Below, one piece after another: positions 15,705-27,908 of a DNA stretch of 64,000 nt. Within the stretch, counting starts at the first letter, position 1. Every line of letters begins with the position of its first letter. Origin of the DNA: Bacteroidales bacterium UBA4772 (GTDB lineage Bacteria > Bacteroidota > Bacteroidia > Bacteroidales > VadinHA17); the NCBI GenBank assembly GCA_002403305.1, contig DHHM01000020.1:146875-210874 (forward strand). Reading direction: 5' to 3'. The notes beneath the pieces are model-generated. The model did no database searches. It was not told where the DNA came from and saw only the letters and a program-made list of their open reading frames with translations. The translations under genes and the position numbers were made by a program.

Positions 15705-16532
15705 ATGAAGAGAGTTCTCTTCCTGTTTTTTCTTCTTGCCTTGCTGGCGCCGCTATCCGCGGTCACAGTCAACGGACCATGCCCGACGAATATTCCGGCC
15801 GCAGCCATCATAGCCACCGGGGCTTACACTCCGGCTCTTCCGCCTTCCACCTTTAGCATTACAGGACGCTCCGGCATCTCCGCCATCGTAACGCCAACCC
15901 TCCCCTTTTCATCCTCTGATGCTCCGCAGGACAGCATCGGCAAACAGATACTCTATAACGGCAGGGTGTGGAGGAACCTCTACCAGTATATCGACGGAAC
16001 ACAGTTTCTCCTCTCATCCGATTTCCTTCACGGCTCGGTGACCATGAACGGCATTACCTTCAACAGCAGGGAGCTGATGCTGAAGCTCGATCTGATCAAT
16101 GATGAGCTGCTGCTGCTGACCGACAAAGGTTCGACTCTTCAGCTCAACAAACAGATGGTTGACCGCTTTACCCTCAGCCATGACGGAAAACAGCTGTTAT
16201 TCAGGAACCTGGATGCCGACAGCCTTAATGATCTGAAGGGATACGTACACTTCATCCATGAGGGAAAGACCGCACTGTACGTCAAATACAAAAAGGAGAT
16301 AAGACTGAGGGACGGTCCGGGCGACAGGGACACCTTCATACAGACACAGAGAATATACCTGGTGAAGGATGGCATCGCCCATCAGGTCAGAAACAGGAAG
16401 AATATTGTCAGGCTGCTGAGAGACCGCAAGACGGAGGTGAAGGATTTCATAAGGACAAACCATGTGCGTTTCTCAGGCAGCAATCCCGGCAGCGTGACCC
16501 CGCTCCTCGAATACTATGATAAACTAAAATGA
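15705..16532 (+). CDS. Exported protein of unknown function
   Basis: 275 residues with a strong signal peptide (KRVLFLFFLLALLAPLSA). No named domain is recognised. The mature part begins with a Pro/Ala/Thr-rich linker (to about residue 85), then a beta-rich region with NGRVWRNLYQYIDGTQFLLS and matching strands, then a basic C-terminal part (KNIVRLLRDRKTEVKDFIR) ending LEYYDKLK. I recall similar hypothetical proteins in Bacteroidota but cannot name a family. It lies 13 bp upstream of a TonB-dependent receptor gene on the same strand, so a role at the outer membrane with that receptor is likely. No exact promoter match upstream. Confidence 0.8.
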   Translation: MKRVLFLFFLLALLAPLSAVTVNGPCPTNIPAAAIIATGAYTPALPPSTFSITGRSGISAIVTPTLPFSSSDAPQDSIGKQILYNGRVWRNLYQYIDGTQFLLSSDFLHGSVTMNGITFNSRELMLKLDLINDELLLLTDKGSTLQLNKQMVDRFTLSHDGKQLLFRNLDADSLNDLKGYVHFIHEGKTALYVKYKKEIRLRDGPGDRDTFIQTQRIYLVKDGIAHQVRNRKNIVRLLRDRKTEVKDFIRTNHVRFSGSNPGSVTPLLEYYDKLK

Positions 16533-16545
16533 ACCATCAACCGGC

Positions 16546-19278
16546 GTGAAAAGAGCAATCCTGATACTGACCGCATGCCTGTTGTCACTTCACGGCCTGA
16601 CAGCCCAGGAGCGCATTATCATTGACTGGGATTATGCCGGGTTATCATTCAGCGAATTTGCGGAGAAGACCGAAGGCATCCACCCTTTCAAATTCTATTT
16701 CAAGGATGAGTGGGTCAAAGAGCTCCGGCTTGGCAACTACGGCGACAGCATAGCCCTGACCGACCTGCTTGACCGCCTCTTCTACGAGAAGGCACTCTAC
16801 TACTTCAGGGACATCTCCGGTAACATCGTCATAACGAAAAATTTCACGGTCAGGGGCTCTGACAGCGAGCTGCCCGACAGTGGGAGCCTCATCCCTCCGT
16901 CAGTGTACTACGAAACCCGCGACGCCGGGGAGCTCTCCGGAAACCTGTTCCGCGAGATCGGCAACCCGGCAGAGAGGAACAGGCCGGGTATGGTGGTCGT
17001 CTCCGGCTATATCACCGACAGTGACACCAGGGAACCGGTGGCAGGAGCCACGGTATATGTCAGGAAACTCTCGGCAGGAACACTCTCAAACCAGTACGGG
17101 TTCTATTCGCTCACGCTGCCCAGAGGCATACACACCGTGCAGTTCTCCTTCGTTGGCATGAAAGAGACCCTTGTTGATCTCAACCTTTACGGGGAGGGTG
17201 AGATGAACATAGAAATGAAAAGCACGCTTATCCCCCTGAAGGAGGCTGTCGTCTCCGCCGACAGGAGCGTTGCGCTCCAGAGACCGGAGGTGGGCATGGA
17301 GAAGATGACCGTCGCAACCCTCAGGCTTACCCCTGCCAACATGGGTGAGGCCAACATCATCAACAGCTTCCTTATGATGCCCGGAGTACAGTCTGTCGGC
17401 GAGGGATCGGCAGGGTTTAACGTCAGAGGCGGGTCGGCCGACCAGAACCTGATCCTGCTTTACGGCGCACCCCTCTACAACTCCTCTCACTTCTTCGGAT
17501 TCTTCTCCGCCGTCAACTCTGACGTCATCAAGGACGCCACCCTCTATAAGGGAGGCATTCCCGCCAGGTACGGCGGACGCACATCGTCGGTGCTCGACAT
17601 AGGGGCTCGCGACGGAGACAGGAACGCCTTTGCGGGCAACGCCGGGATAAGCCCGGTGACAACCCATCTCATGGTCGAGGGGCCCATAATAAAGGACACC
17701 CTCTTCTATCTCCTTGCCGGGAGGACAACATATTCCAACTGGGTCTTCAAGGTCTTCGACAATGACTTCCTCAACAAGAGCAGGGCTTCATTCTATGATC
17801 TCAACGGAAGACTGAGCTATGACATAAACAGGAATAACAAGATAGACCTCTCATCATACTTCAGCAGTGACGCTTTCAGGTTCAACTCCGATACAACCTA
17901 TCTCTACAATAACAGCATCGTCTCTCTCAGGTGGAGACACTTCTTCAACAGCAGGTTCTTCTCGGTCTTCAGCCTGAACAACAGCCACTACAACTACGAC
18001 ATCTCCAGCGAGAGCCTCGTCACTGAAGCCTTCCGGCTGTCGCACATGATCAACAGCACGGGAGCAAAGGCCGACTTCAACATTTACAGGGGCCGTCATG
18101 AGATCAATTTCGGCATCGACGCCGTTATCTACGCCGTCTCACCGGGTGATTATCAACCCACAGGTGATTCGTCGCTTATCATTCCCTCAAGCATCCAGAG
18201 GGAGAGAGCCCTGGAGTCGTCACTCTACATAGATGACAATTTCAAGCTGAACGATCACCTCTCGCTCACCGCCGGCATCAGGTTCTCATCATTCCTTGCC
18301 TTCGGTCCTCGCTCCGTTTATCTCTATGATCCCTCCTACTCCAAAGGCGTGTCGACCATCATTGACACCGTCAGCTACAAACCCGGTGAGATCATCAAAG
18401 CCATGGGTGGGCCCGAGTACCGACTATCACTCAATTTCCGACCCACGGGTACAAGCTCATTCAAGCTCAACTACAACAAAACCAGACAGTATCTGCATCT
18501 TCTCTCCAACACTGCCTCCATCTCGCCCACAGACATCTGGAAGCTGAGCGACTATCACCTCAGGCCCCAGGTGTGCGACCAGTTTGCGGCCGGATATTAC
18601 CAGATAATGTTCAAAGGCAAACTGGAGGCCTCCCTGGAGCTCTATTACAAGAAAATGCGTAACGCCGTTGAGTTCAAGGGGGGAACCCGGATAGTCATGG
18701 AAGAGAATATGGAACAGTTTCTCGTCGATGCCCTGGGTAAAGCCTACGGTGCGGAGTTCATGATCAGGAAAGAGGAGGGCAGGTTCCTCTGGAGCGTGGG
18801 TTATACCTACGCCCGCACCTTCCTTCAGACAACAGGCAGGTACAGCGACGAGATCATCAACGACGGGGAGTGGTTTCCCGCCAACTATGACAAGCCCCAC
18901 GACCTCTCCGTGGCCTTTAATTACCTTGCCTCGCGTCGCATCAGCTTATCTTCCAGCTTCGTATACAGCACCGGAAGGCCCATCACCTTCCCCATTGCCA
19001 GCTACAGCCTCGGCGATCTGTCGCTCATCCACTATTCTGACAGAAACAAATACCGGATACCCGATTACATGAGGCTTGACCTCTCAGTGAAGGTGACAGG
19101 AAACCTCAGATCTCGCAAGATCGCTCATCCCTACTGGACCTTCTCAGTGTACAACCTCCTTGGAAGAGAGAATGTATACTCGGTATATTTTAAAAATGAA
19201 AACAATATTATCACAGGATATAAACTCTCAGTCTTCGGCAGGGCCATCCCTTCCGTGACTTTCAGTTTTGACTTTTAA
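16546..19278 (+). CDS. TonB-dependent receptor with STN and carboxypeptidase-like domains
   Basis: 910-residue outer-membrane receptor. The GTG start at 16546 gives a proper signal peptide (KRAILILTACLLSLHGLTA). An STN-like domain follows (about 24-105), then a carboxypeptidase-regulatory-like beta domain (about 148-235, GYITDSDTREPVAGATVYV), a plug (about 250-370, FNVRGGSADQNLILLYGAPL) and the 22-strand barrel ending VTFSFDF with terminal Phe. STN domains in such receptors can signal to an anti-sigma factor, but no FecR/ECF pair is adjacent. It is not SusC-like in length. A DUF4249 lipoprotein follows immediately, a frequent pairing in Bacteroidota. Substrate unknown. Confidence 0.93.
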   Translation: MKRAILILTACLLSLHGLTAQERIIIDWDYAGLSFSEFAEKTEGIHPFKFYFKDEWVKELRLGNYGDSIALTDLLDRLFYEKALYYFRDISGNIVITKNFTVRGSDSELPDSGSLIPPSVYYETRDAGELSGNLFREIGNPAERNRPGMVVVSGYITDSDTREPVAGATVYVRKLSAGTLSNQYGFYSLTLPRGIHTVQFSFVGMKETLVDLNLYGEGEMNIEMKSTLIPLKEAVVSADRSVALQRPEVGMEKMTVATLRLTPANMGEANIINSFLMMPGVQSVGEGSAGFNVRGGSADQNLILLYGAPLYNSSHFFGFFSAVNSDVIKDATLYKGGIPARYGGRTSSVLDIGARDGDRNAFAGNAGISPVTTHLMVEGPIIKDTLFYLLAGRTTYSNWVFKVFDNDFLNKSRASFYDLNGRLSYDINRNNKIDLSSYFSSDAFRFNSDTTYLYNNSIVSLRWRHFFNSRFFSVFSLNNSHYNYDISSESLVTEAFRLSHMINSTGAKADFNIYRGRHEINFGIDAVIYAVSPGDYQPTGDSSLIIPSSIQRERALESSLYIDDNFKLNDHLSLTAGIRFSSFLAFGPRSVYLYDPSYSKGVSTIIDTVSYKPGEIIKAMGGPEYRLSLNFRPTGTSSFKLNYNKTRQYLHLLSNTASISPTDIWKLSDYHLRPQVCDQFAAGYYQIMFKGKLEASLELYYKKMRNAVEFKGGTRIVMEENMEQFLVDALGKAYGAEFMIRKEEGRFLWSVGYTYARTFLQTTGRYSDEIINDGEWFPANYDKPHDLSVAFNYLASRRISLSSSFVYSTGRPITFPIASYSLGDLSLIHYSDRNKYRIPDYMRLDLSVKVTGNLRSRKIAHPYWTFSVYNLLGRENVYSVYFKNENNIITGYKLSVFGRAIPSVTFSFDF

Positions 19279-19282
19279 TAAG

Positions 19283-20428
19283 ATGAGATTAACAAACTGC
19301 CTGATCATACTCTCACTCCTTGCACTGTCAACCGGCTGCATCACCCAGTTCATCCCCGACACGGATGAGACCGAGGAACTGCTGGTAGTTGAAGGGGTGA
19401 TCACTGATGAGCCGGGTGTAAACAATACTGTCAGACTCTCAAAATCTCAGCCCCTGGGCAGCTTCAACGCCTATGTGCCGGTGCCTGACTGCCAGGTAAG
19501 GATAGAGGATGACCTGGGTAACATCTATACGATGCACGAAACCCTTCCGGGAACATATTCAACCTGGCCATGGGAGTTTCAGGGGGAAATTGGACGGACA
19601 TACACCCTTCACATCGATGCCGGCAACGCCTTTGATACCCGCTACACATACATGTCAATGCCTATCGAGATGAAGCCGGTGCCCCCGATAGATGCCATAT
19701 ACTTCGAGAAGCAGGTGATGCCGGGTTCTGAGGGCAACTCACACCTTGAGGAGGGATGCCAGGTCTACCTGAACACCCTTGACCCTGAAGGATCATGCAA
19801 GTACTACAGGTGGGATTTCACAGAGACATGGGAGATCCTTCTTCCCTATGATGTAACCAACAACAGGTGCTGGATAACGGAAAAGTCTAAATCGATCAAT
19901 ATAAAGAGTACCTCTGCCCTTACCCGGGACAGGATAGAGCGATACCCCATCAATTTTGTCACCAATGAGACAGACAGGCTGAATATTAAATACAGCATGG
20001 AGGTAAACCAGTATTCTGTCAGTGAGGATGAGTTCGGTTACTGGAAGAGGCTGCAGAATATCTCCGAGGATGTTGGCGGGCTCTATGACCTGATTCCTTC
20101 ATCCATAACCGGCAACGTCTTCTGCGTTGAGGACCCGGCACAACGGGTGCTGGGATATTTCAGCGTCTCGGCCAAATCATCAAAGAGGGTGTTCATCTCA
20201 GAAAACTTCGCAGGGATGCCGGACTACTATGCCAACTGTGCAACGGACACCATACCGGATGGAACATCCATTGAAGGACTGGGCGAAACTGTATGGGTTA
20301 TAATCGTACACGGCTGGCCTTTCCCCCCGCCATATTTTACAGTGCTTACCAGAAACAAGGCTTGTGCAGACTGTACCGTACGGGGGACAAACATTGAACC
20401 CCTGTTCTGGGATGATGATCAATACTAA
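19283..20428 (+). CDS. DUF4249 family lipoprotein
   Basis: 381-residue lipoprotein. The ATG at 19283 gives a signal sequence ending in a lipobox (LALSTGC, Cys19); an upstream TTG overlapping the receptor gene is not needed. The early region LLVVEGVITDEPGVNNTVRLSKS and the later beta-rich part match the DUF4249 layout: a beta-sandwich start followed by a larger domain. These proteins are usually encoded just after a TonB-dependent receptor and are thought to sit on the cell surface as its partner, by analogy with SusD; that role is not proven. The gap to the receptor stop is 4 bp. Confidence 0.88.
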   Translation: MRLTNCLIILSLLALSTGCITQFIPDTDETEELLVVEGVITDEPGVNNTVRLSKSQPLGSFNAYVPVPDCQVRIEDDLGNIYTMHETLPGTYSTWPWEFQGEIGRTYTLHIDAGNAFDTRYTYMSMPIEMKPVPPIDAIYFEKQVMPGSEGNSHLEEGCQVYLNTLDPEGSCKYYRWDFTETWEILLPYDVTNNRCWITEKSKSINIKSTSALTRDRIERYPINFVTNETDRLNIKYSMEVNQYSVSEDEFGYWKRLQNISEDVGGLYDLIPSSITGNVFCVEDPAQRVLGYFSVSAKSSKRVFISENFAGMPDYYANCATDTIPDGTSIEGLGETVWVIIVHGWPFPPPYFTVLTRNKACADCTVRGTNIEPLFWDDDQY

Positions 20429-20433
20429 GAGAC

Positions 20434-22389
20434 GTGAAGCAAAATACGATACCATATATCAAACACCTTCTTCTCCTTGCCATTGTCATGCTGTGGCACC
20501 CTCTCCACGGCCGCGGTGAGTCCGGAATGCCGGCATTCATTGACGGGAATATCTCGTCCGCCAATGAGTCGCCGGTTACATGGCACGGTGAGGGTCAGGA
20601 GGTACCCGGCGTTCTAAGTCCTTCAGGTGAAAAGATCTTCGTCCACACTGACAGGGAGATTTATATTGCCGGTGAGAACCTATGGTTCAAGGTTTACCTG
20701 CTCGACGCCCAGAGTGGCAGGCCGACTTCAACGAGCAACCTGGCTTATGTCGAGATCCTGAATTCGGAAAACCGCCCGGTGATGCAGAAGCGCATCATCC
20801 TGGAGGAGGGATGTGGCCCGGGAGAGGCAGTCCTGCCCGACACACTGAGCTCCGGCAGCTACCTGCTTCGTGCATACACCGGGGCGATGAAGAACTTCAT
20901 GCCCGACGGCTGCTTCATGAAGAGGATCAAAATCTATAATGCACTCAGGACGGAGGCTTACCCCGGCTCCACGGGAAGCGGCGAATACACCGACGGTGTG
21001 CCGGCTGCAAACACAGGGACAGATGCCCGGCAGGAGATGGGCAGACCGGCTGCTTCGGAGGATACCCCCGCGCGACATAACGATGACCGACCAACCTCCA
21101 CATCAGAGATCCGGACTCCTCAATACAGCGATATACCTGCTGCTGGTAAGGTACAGGTTGACATGACAGCCCCCAACAGCTGCGGCACAAGGGAGAAGGT
21201 CACCCTTGAGTTTGATTTCACAGACATCGGTTCGGCATCTGCAGTGCCTGCACGGTTAAGCCTCACAGTGGCCCCCGCAACCGGAACTCATGGTCCTGAT
21301 ATTGCAGACGTCGTTACACAGGTGTCACCGGGAAAGAGCATGCCGGCAGGAACTCCCGGCTATGATTTTGAGAAAGAGTATCACTTCATTCACGGCCGGC
21401 TCTTCAACAGGAACACCCAGATGCCCGACAGCGGCAAATACCTCTTCCTGTCCATACCGGGGAAAAACGCCGTCTTCTTCTACTCCCGCACAGACGCCGA
21501 CGGCCGCTTCAGCTTTAGCGTACCGGCAGACAGGGTAATCCGGGAGCTGATAATACAGCCTGAGGTGGTCAACCCTGACAATACCATCAGGATCGAATCC
21601 TCCTTTTCCGGAGAATACCCCGCCTCCGGCCCGGTGAGCGGCATACCACCCCCGGGGTCACCAAAGCTGGTCTCCCTGATGAAGGTCAATTACCAGGTAA
21701 ACAGGATATATGAAACGGAAAATGCGATTCCGCCTCCGGAACTGCAGCCTGCGGAAAAAACTGTGAAAAGCTTTTACGGTTTTCCCGATATCAGCCTTGA
21801 CCTGGATGATTTTATCAGACTGCCGGTGATGACCGAGGTCTTTTATGAACTGGTGCCGGGAGTCACCCTGCGGGAGAAAAGAGCAGGATATGAAATAACC
21901 GTTGCTGACCCGTATTACGATGTTGTCTATGAGCAGCCGCCGATAACTTTCATCGACGGGGTGGTTGTCAGTGATCCTGCCGTCATTGCTGCATTCGATC
22001 CTGACCATGTTGAAAGGATTGATGTGATCAGGGACCGCTATGTAGTCGGCGATTATCTGTTCTTTGGCCTGGTGAATGTCATAACCTATGACGGCGACTA
22101 CAGCAGGGTTTCGCTCCCTGACCATGCCGTAAGACTACCCTATCGAGTGGCCGATCCCGTCAGATTATTCTCATCACCTGACTATTCCACCGCGGAGAGT
22201 AAGCGTGACCGCACCCCTGATTTCCGGAATACTCTCTGCTGGGAGCCCTCCGTCACCCCCTCTGCTGATGGCAAATACCGTGTTGAGTTCTGGTCGTCCG
22301 ATGTTCCCGGCGACTATGAGATCAACCTGCAGGGTATCACCGGCGACGGTAATCCGGTCTCATTCCGCAAAGTCTTCACTATAGATTAA
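20434..22389 (+). CDS. MG2-like envelope protein downstream of a TonB receptor
   Basis: 651 residues. GTG at 20434, 5 bp after the previous stop, opens a signal peptide (YIKHLLLLAIVMLW). The region EKIFVHTDREIYIAGENLWF (about residues 67-86) is the start of a macroglobulin-type MG2 domain found in many large Bacteroidota surface proteins. A low-complexity Thr/Pro/Asp-rich linker occupies about 180-245, and the C-terminal third is beta-rich, with a plug-like segment (PITFIDGVVVSDPAVIAAFD) and a final YRVEFWSSDVPGDYEI strand region. Fourth gene of the 15705-22389 module. Probably an outer-membrane or periplasmic partner of the receptor; exact role unknown. Confidence 0.82.
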   Translation: MKQNTIPYIKHLLLLAIVMLWHPLHGRGESGMPAFIDGNISSANESPVTWHGEGQEVPGVLSPSGEKIFVHTDREIYIAGENLWFKVYLLDAQSGRPTSTSNLAYVEILNSENRPVMQKRIILEEGCGPGEAVLPDTLSSGSYLLRAYTGAMKNFMPDGCFMKRIKIYNALRTEAYPGSTGSGEYTDGVPAANTGTDARQEMGRPAASEDTPARHNDDRPTSTSEIRTPQYSDIPAAGKVQVDMTAPNSCGTREKVTLEFDFTDIGSASAVPARLSLTVAPATGTHGPDIADVVTQVSPGKSMPAGTPGYDFEKEYHFIHGRLFNRNTQMPDSGKYLFLSIPGKNAVFFYSRTDADGRFSFSVPADRVIRELIIQPEVVNPDNTIRIESSFSGEYPASGPVSGIPPPGSPKLVSLMKVNYQVNRIYETENAIPPPELQPAEKTVKSFYGFPDISLDLDDFIRLPVMTEVFYELVPGVTLREKRAGYEITVADPYYDVVYEQPPITFIDGVVVSDPAVIAAFDPDHVERIDVIRDRYVVGDYLFFGLVNVITYDGDYSRVSLPDHAVRLPYRVADPVRLFSSPDYSTAESKRDRTPDFRNTLCWEPSVTPSADGKYRVEFWSSDVPGDYEINLQGITGDGNPVSFRKVFTID

Positions 22390-22520
22390 CTGCGATTTAT
22401 TTGCCCGGCAGGCACACTACCCGCTCACGAGCTCGTTCGCCCGGCTCGCCCGGTTCGAACGCTCCTTCCCTTCGCGTTCTCGTCGCCCTCAACATTAGTT
22501 AAGTCGGAGCTACAAAAACA
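22390..22520. other. GC-rich intergenic stretch without a recognised feature
   Basis: Between the MG2-like gene and the tRNA-Arg terminator is a C/G-rich segment (about 22410-22490) with repeated CTCG, GCCCGG and TTCG words. It has no ORF of note. GGTTCGAAC near 22463 resembles a tRNA T arm but nothing around it folds as a tRNA. Confidence 0.4.
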
Positions 22521-22547
22521 AAAAAACGGCCATCATAGCCGTTTTTT
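22521..22547 (-). terminator. Intrinsic terminator of tRNA-Arg, probably bidirectional
   Basis: AAAAAACGGC (22521-22530) pairs with GCCGTTTTTT (22538-22547) across a 7-nt loop. It lies directly 3' of tRNA-Arg on the minus strand. The A- and T-rich flanks let it work in both directions, so it may also end the 15705-22389 module. Confidence 0.8.
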
Positions 22548-22553
22548 GTTTTG

Positions 22554-22626
22554 TGATCCCGGGGCGACTCGAACGCCCAACCAACAGAACCGGAATCTGT
22601 CATTCTATCCATTGAACTACGGGACC
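22554..22626 (-). tRNA. tRNA-Arg (anticodon CCG)
   Basis: A 73-nt cloverleaf on the minus strand. Acceptor GGTCCCG pairs with CGGGATC (one G-T pair), with discriminator A. The anticodon stem ACAGA/TCTGT encloses loop TTCCGGT, giving anticodon CCG. The T loop is GTTCGAGTC. CCA is not encoded. Confidence 0.96.
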
Positions 22627-22636
22627 ATTACGAATG

Positions 22637-22668
22637 CAAAAGTACACCGCCAAAGCCGATTTTCAAAA
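22637..22668 (-). promoter_or_regulatory. Promoter of tRNA-Arg
   Basis: On the minus strand: TTTTG (22668-22664), 19 bp, then TACTTTTG (22644-22637), ending 10 bp before the tRNA. Both boxes and the spacing fit the Bacteroidota consensus. Confidence 0.8.
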
Positions 22669-22850
22669 CTTCTTCCATTAATCTGAGTCCTTCTGCAATA
22701 AATCTGAGACACCGCCGTGAACCTGAGGCCCCACTGCAGCGCTTTCCGCTGTTTATGACGCAAATATCGCCTGCAGATCAACCTTAGGGCAAGATTTCTG
22801 CCAAAGATTTCCTAATTTCGCACCCCATAAGCGCAAACCACAGAGACGAC

Positions 22851-25504
<2,654 letters not shown>

Positions 25505-25508
<4 letters not shown>

Positions 25509-26800
25509 GGATTACGACTCTTGTACCGGCGCTTCTTGCAGCCTCACTCATTTTTACAGTTTCCTGCACACAGCCCTCTGCTGCAGAAAAAGCTGCTGTT
25601 ACATCGAAACCAGCCACAGCTGAAGCTTCCGACTCTGCAGCTGCAGCAGTCATTGACAGTACGGCTACCAGACCGGCAAACAGAGGCTCTTCTGAACTCA
25701 TCTTCGGCATCCCCGTCGACTCGTACAACATTGTGACCGGGAAAGTGAAAAGAAACCAGTTCATATCTACCATCCTTGCATCACAGGGTATCTCGTGGAA
25801 CACCATAGAGGAGCTCCTGAGAGTGAACCGTGAGACCTTTGACCCGCGCCGAGTCCGCACCGGCAGCACATGGTCGGCCTTTATCACGAAGGATACCCTC
25901 AGCCGTGCAGATTACTTTATCTATAACCACGATCCCAGGGTGTCGTACGTATTCAGCCTGACAGACACTCTTGCCATCTACCGTTACGATGCCAAGATAA
26001 CCCATAAGCTGAGGTACTCGTCGGGCACCATCACCACCTCCCTCTGGGAGACGGCCATGGAGAACGGCCTTAACCCCAATCTCTCTGCCGAGCTGTCAGA
26101 GATATATGCCTGGACAATCGACTTCTTCGGGTTGCAGAAAGGAGACCGGTTCAAGGTTATCTATGAGGAGGAGTTCATCGGCGAGGAGTCGGCAGGCATA
26201 CGAAGAATTCATGCCGCTCTCTTCGAACACTCCGGCAATGCCATCTATGCCATACCCTTCTTTCAGGACAGCACCTACTCGTTTTATGACACCACCGGTG
26301 CCAGCCTCAGGAAGGCCTTTCTGAAGGCGCCGCTGCGTTATTCGAGGATCAGCTCGCGCTTCTCCGGTGCCAGGCGCCATCCCATACTTAAGATTGTGCG
26401 TCCGCATCACGGGGTCGACTATGCCGCTCCCATCGGCACACCCGTTGTGGCCATTGGCGATGGCAGGGTCACCAGCACCAAATATGAGGGAGGATCGGGA
26501 AGGATGGTACGCATCACACACAACAGCGTCTACTCCACGGCATACCTGCACCTCTCGCGCTACGGTCCGGGCATCGCACCTGGTGTATATGTGAAGCAGG
26601 GACAGGTGATAGGCTATGTGGGCAGCTCGGGACTCTCAACAGGGCCGCACCTTGACTTCAGGTTCTACCGCAACGGCAGTGCCGTTGACCCGCTGAGGGT
26701 AGAGGCCCCGCCGGTAAACCCCGTGGCTCCGGAGTCGATGGAGGAGTTTAAAAAGATAGCCGAGGGGTATACTGACCTGCTGTCCACGATAAGCTATTGA
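25505..26800 (+). CDS. M23 family peptidase lipoprotein
   Basis: 431-residue lipoprotein (lipobox IFTVSC, Cys21), followed by an Ala/Thr-rich linker. The middle part (about 70-280) resembles the N-terminal domains of Bacteroidota M23 peptidoglycan hydrolases (QGISWNTIEELLRVNRETFD). The LytM domain, about 290-400, has the metal motif HxxxD in RPHHGVDYAAP and the later motif GPHLDFRFYR. In the classic family the later motif is HxH; here the second His is Asp. Likely a cell-wall endopeptidase or a regulator of one, in the periplasm. It overlaps leuS by 4 bp. A heptamer array begins one base after its stop. Confidence 0.9.
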
Positions 26801-26801
26801 G

Positions 26802-26885
26802 GATTTGCGATTTGCGATTTGCGAATTGCGATTTGCGATTTGCGAATTGCGATTTGCGATTTGCGAATTGCGATGTGCGATTTTT
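26802..26885 (+). repeat. Heptamer array of GATTTGC type
   Basis: Twelve 7-mers in perfect register: GATTTGC three times, GAATTGC, then GATTTGC twice and GAATTGC repeated twice, then GATGTGC and GATTTTT. A 21-bp higher-order unit (two GATTTGC and one GAATTGC) is visible three times. It begins one base after the M23 gene stop and ends 8 bp before the 3' end of purN, filling the convergent gap. Confidence 0.92.
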
Positions 26886-26893
26886 TGATATCA

Positions 26894-27466
26894 TTACTGC
26901 CTTCCTCCTAACAGCTTGCTGATCACCTCCGGATAGTGCCTGTATTCCAGCGCATGAACCCTCTCGGCCAGAGTGTGCACATCGTCATCCGGCAGCACCG
27001 GGCACCGCGCCTGGAAGATAATGTCACCTGAATCATACTGCTCATTAACGTAGTGGATGGTGATGCCACTCTCACTGCATCCGGCATCAAGCACCGCACT
27101 GTGAACCCTGTCGCCGTACATACCCTTGCCCCCGAACCGGGGCAGCAGCGCAGGATGAATATTTACTATACGCCCCCTGAACACCTCAATGACCTCGCCG
27201 GGAACCAGCCACAGGAACCCCGCCAGAACCAGCAGGTCGGTCTCCCTCCTCTGAAGCATCATCAACACCTCCCCCGTATCATAAAACTGACTTCGGTCGA
27301 AAAAAAAGGCATCGACCCCAAGTGCCGCAGCCATCTCCAAAACCTTGGCCTGAGAACGATTCGACAAAACAAGGGATACTTTCGCCCGATTATCGTTCGA
27401 AAAGTATCTAATTATGTTTTCCGCGTTTGTACCGGCTCCGGAGGCAAGAATAGCTATATGCTTCAT
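26894..27466 (-). CDS. purN: Phosphoribosylglycinamide formyltransferase
   Basis: Transfers a formyl group from 10-formyl-THF to GAR in purine synthesis. The 190-residue protein has the nucleotide start IAILASGAGTNAENI, the catalytic Asn-His pair in NIHPALLP and the catalytic Asp in YDSGDIIFQ. Length is normal. It is transcribed away from acpP. The 186-bp shared upstream region holds the acpP promoter; none is obvious for purN. Confidence 0.96.
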   Translation of the reverse strand: MKHIAILASGAGTNAENIIRYFSNDNRAKVSLVLSNRSQAKVLEMAAALGVDAFFFDRSQFYDTGEVLMMLQRRETDLLVLAGFLWLVPGEVIEVFRGRIVNIHPALLPRFGGKGMYGDRVHSAVLDAGCSESGITIHYVNEQYDSGDIIFQARCPVLPDDDVHTLAERVHALEYRHYPEVISKLLGGRQ

Positions 27467-27579
27467 TATATGTTATTTAAGGCCAACACCCCTGAAGAGC
27501 GCCGGCGCTTTAAATCACCTGTCAACCTACTGTTTATGTGCATTTTATACCCTCCGGCCTGTAAATTTCCGGTAAATTG

Positions 27580-27611
27580 TTTGAAAAATATGGTACAAAT
27601 ATATTTCTTTG
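27580..27611 (+). promoter_or_regulatory. Probable promoter of the acpP operon
   Basis: TTTG (27580-27583), 20 bp, then TTTCTTTG (27604-27611), which differs from TAnnTTTG at one base. The acpP ATG is 41 bp downstream. Confidence 0.6.
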
Positions 27612-27652
27612 CGTAGTTTTTGAAACGAGTATTAACGTAAAATTGATTTGGT

Positions 27653-27889
27653 ATGTCTGACATTTCTACTAGAGTAAAGAAGATCATCGTTGAAAAGCTT
27701 GGCGTTGATGAGGCTGAGGTTACTCCCGAAGCACACTTCACCAATGATCTTGGTGCTGATTCTCTGGATACTGTCGAGCTGATCATGGAATTTGAAAAGG
27801 AGTTCAACATTGGAATTCCTGATGATCAGGCAGAAAGCATCAGCACAGTAGGCGAAGCCATTAAGTATATTGAGGAGAACGCAAAGTAG
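27653..27889 (+). CDS. acpP: Acyl carrier protein
   Basis: 78-residue, acidic carrier of growing fatty acyl chains. Ser37 in GADSLDTVEL is the phosphopantetheine attachment site. The four-helix pattern and length are those of the type II fatty acid synthase ACP. fabF follows after 19 bp, the usual Bacteroidota order acpP-fabF-rnc. Confidence 0.98.
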   Translation: MSDISTRVKKIIVEKLGVDEAEVTPEAHFTNDLGADSLDTVELIMEFEKEFNIGIPDDQAESISTVGEAIKYIEENAK

Positions 27890-27908
27890 TTATCCTTGAT
27901 AACCAGAT

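Noticed and set aside
22455..22475. tRNA-like GGTTCGAAC motif
   Set aside because: No acceptor, D or anticodon stem can be built around it.
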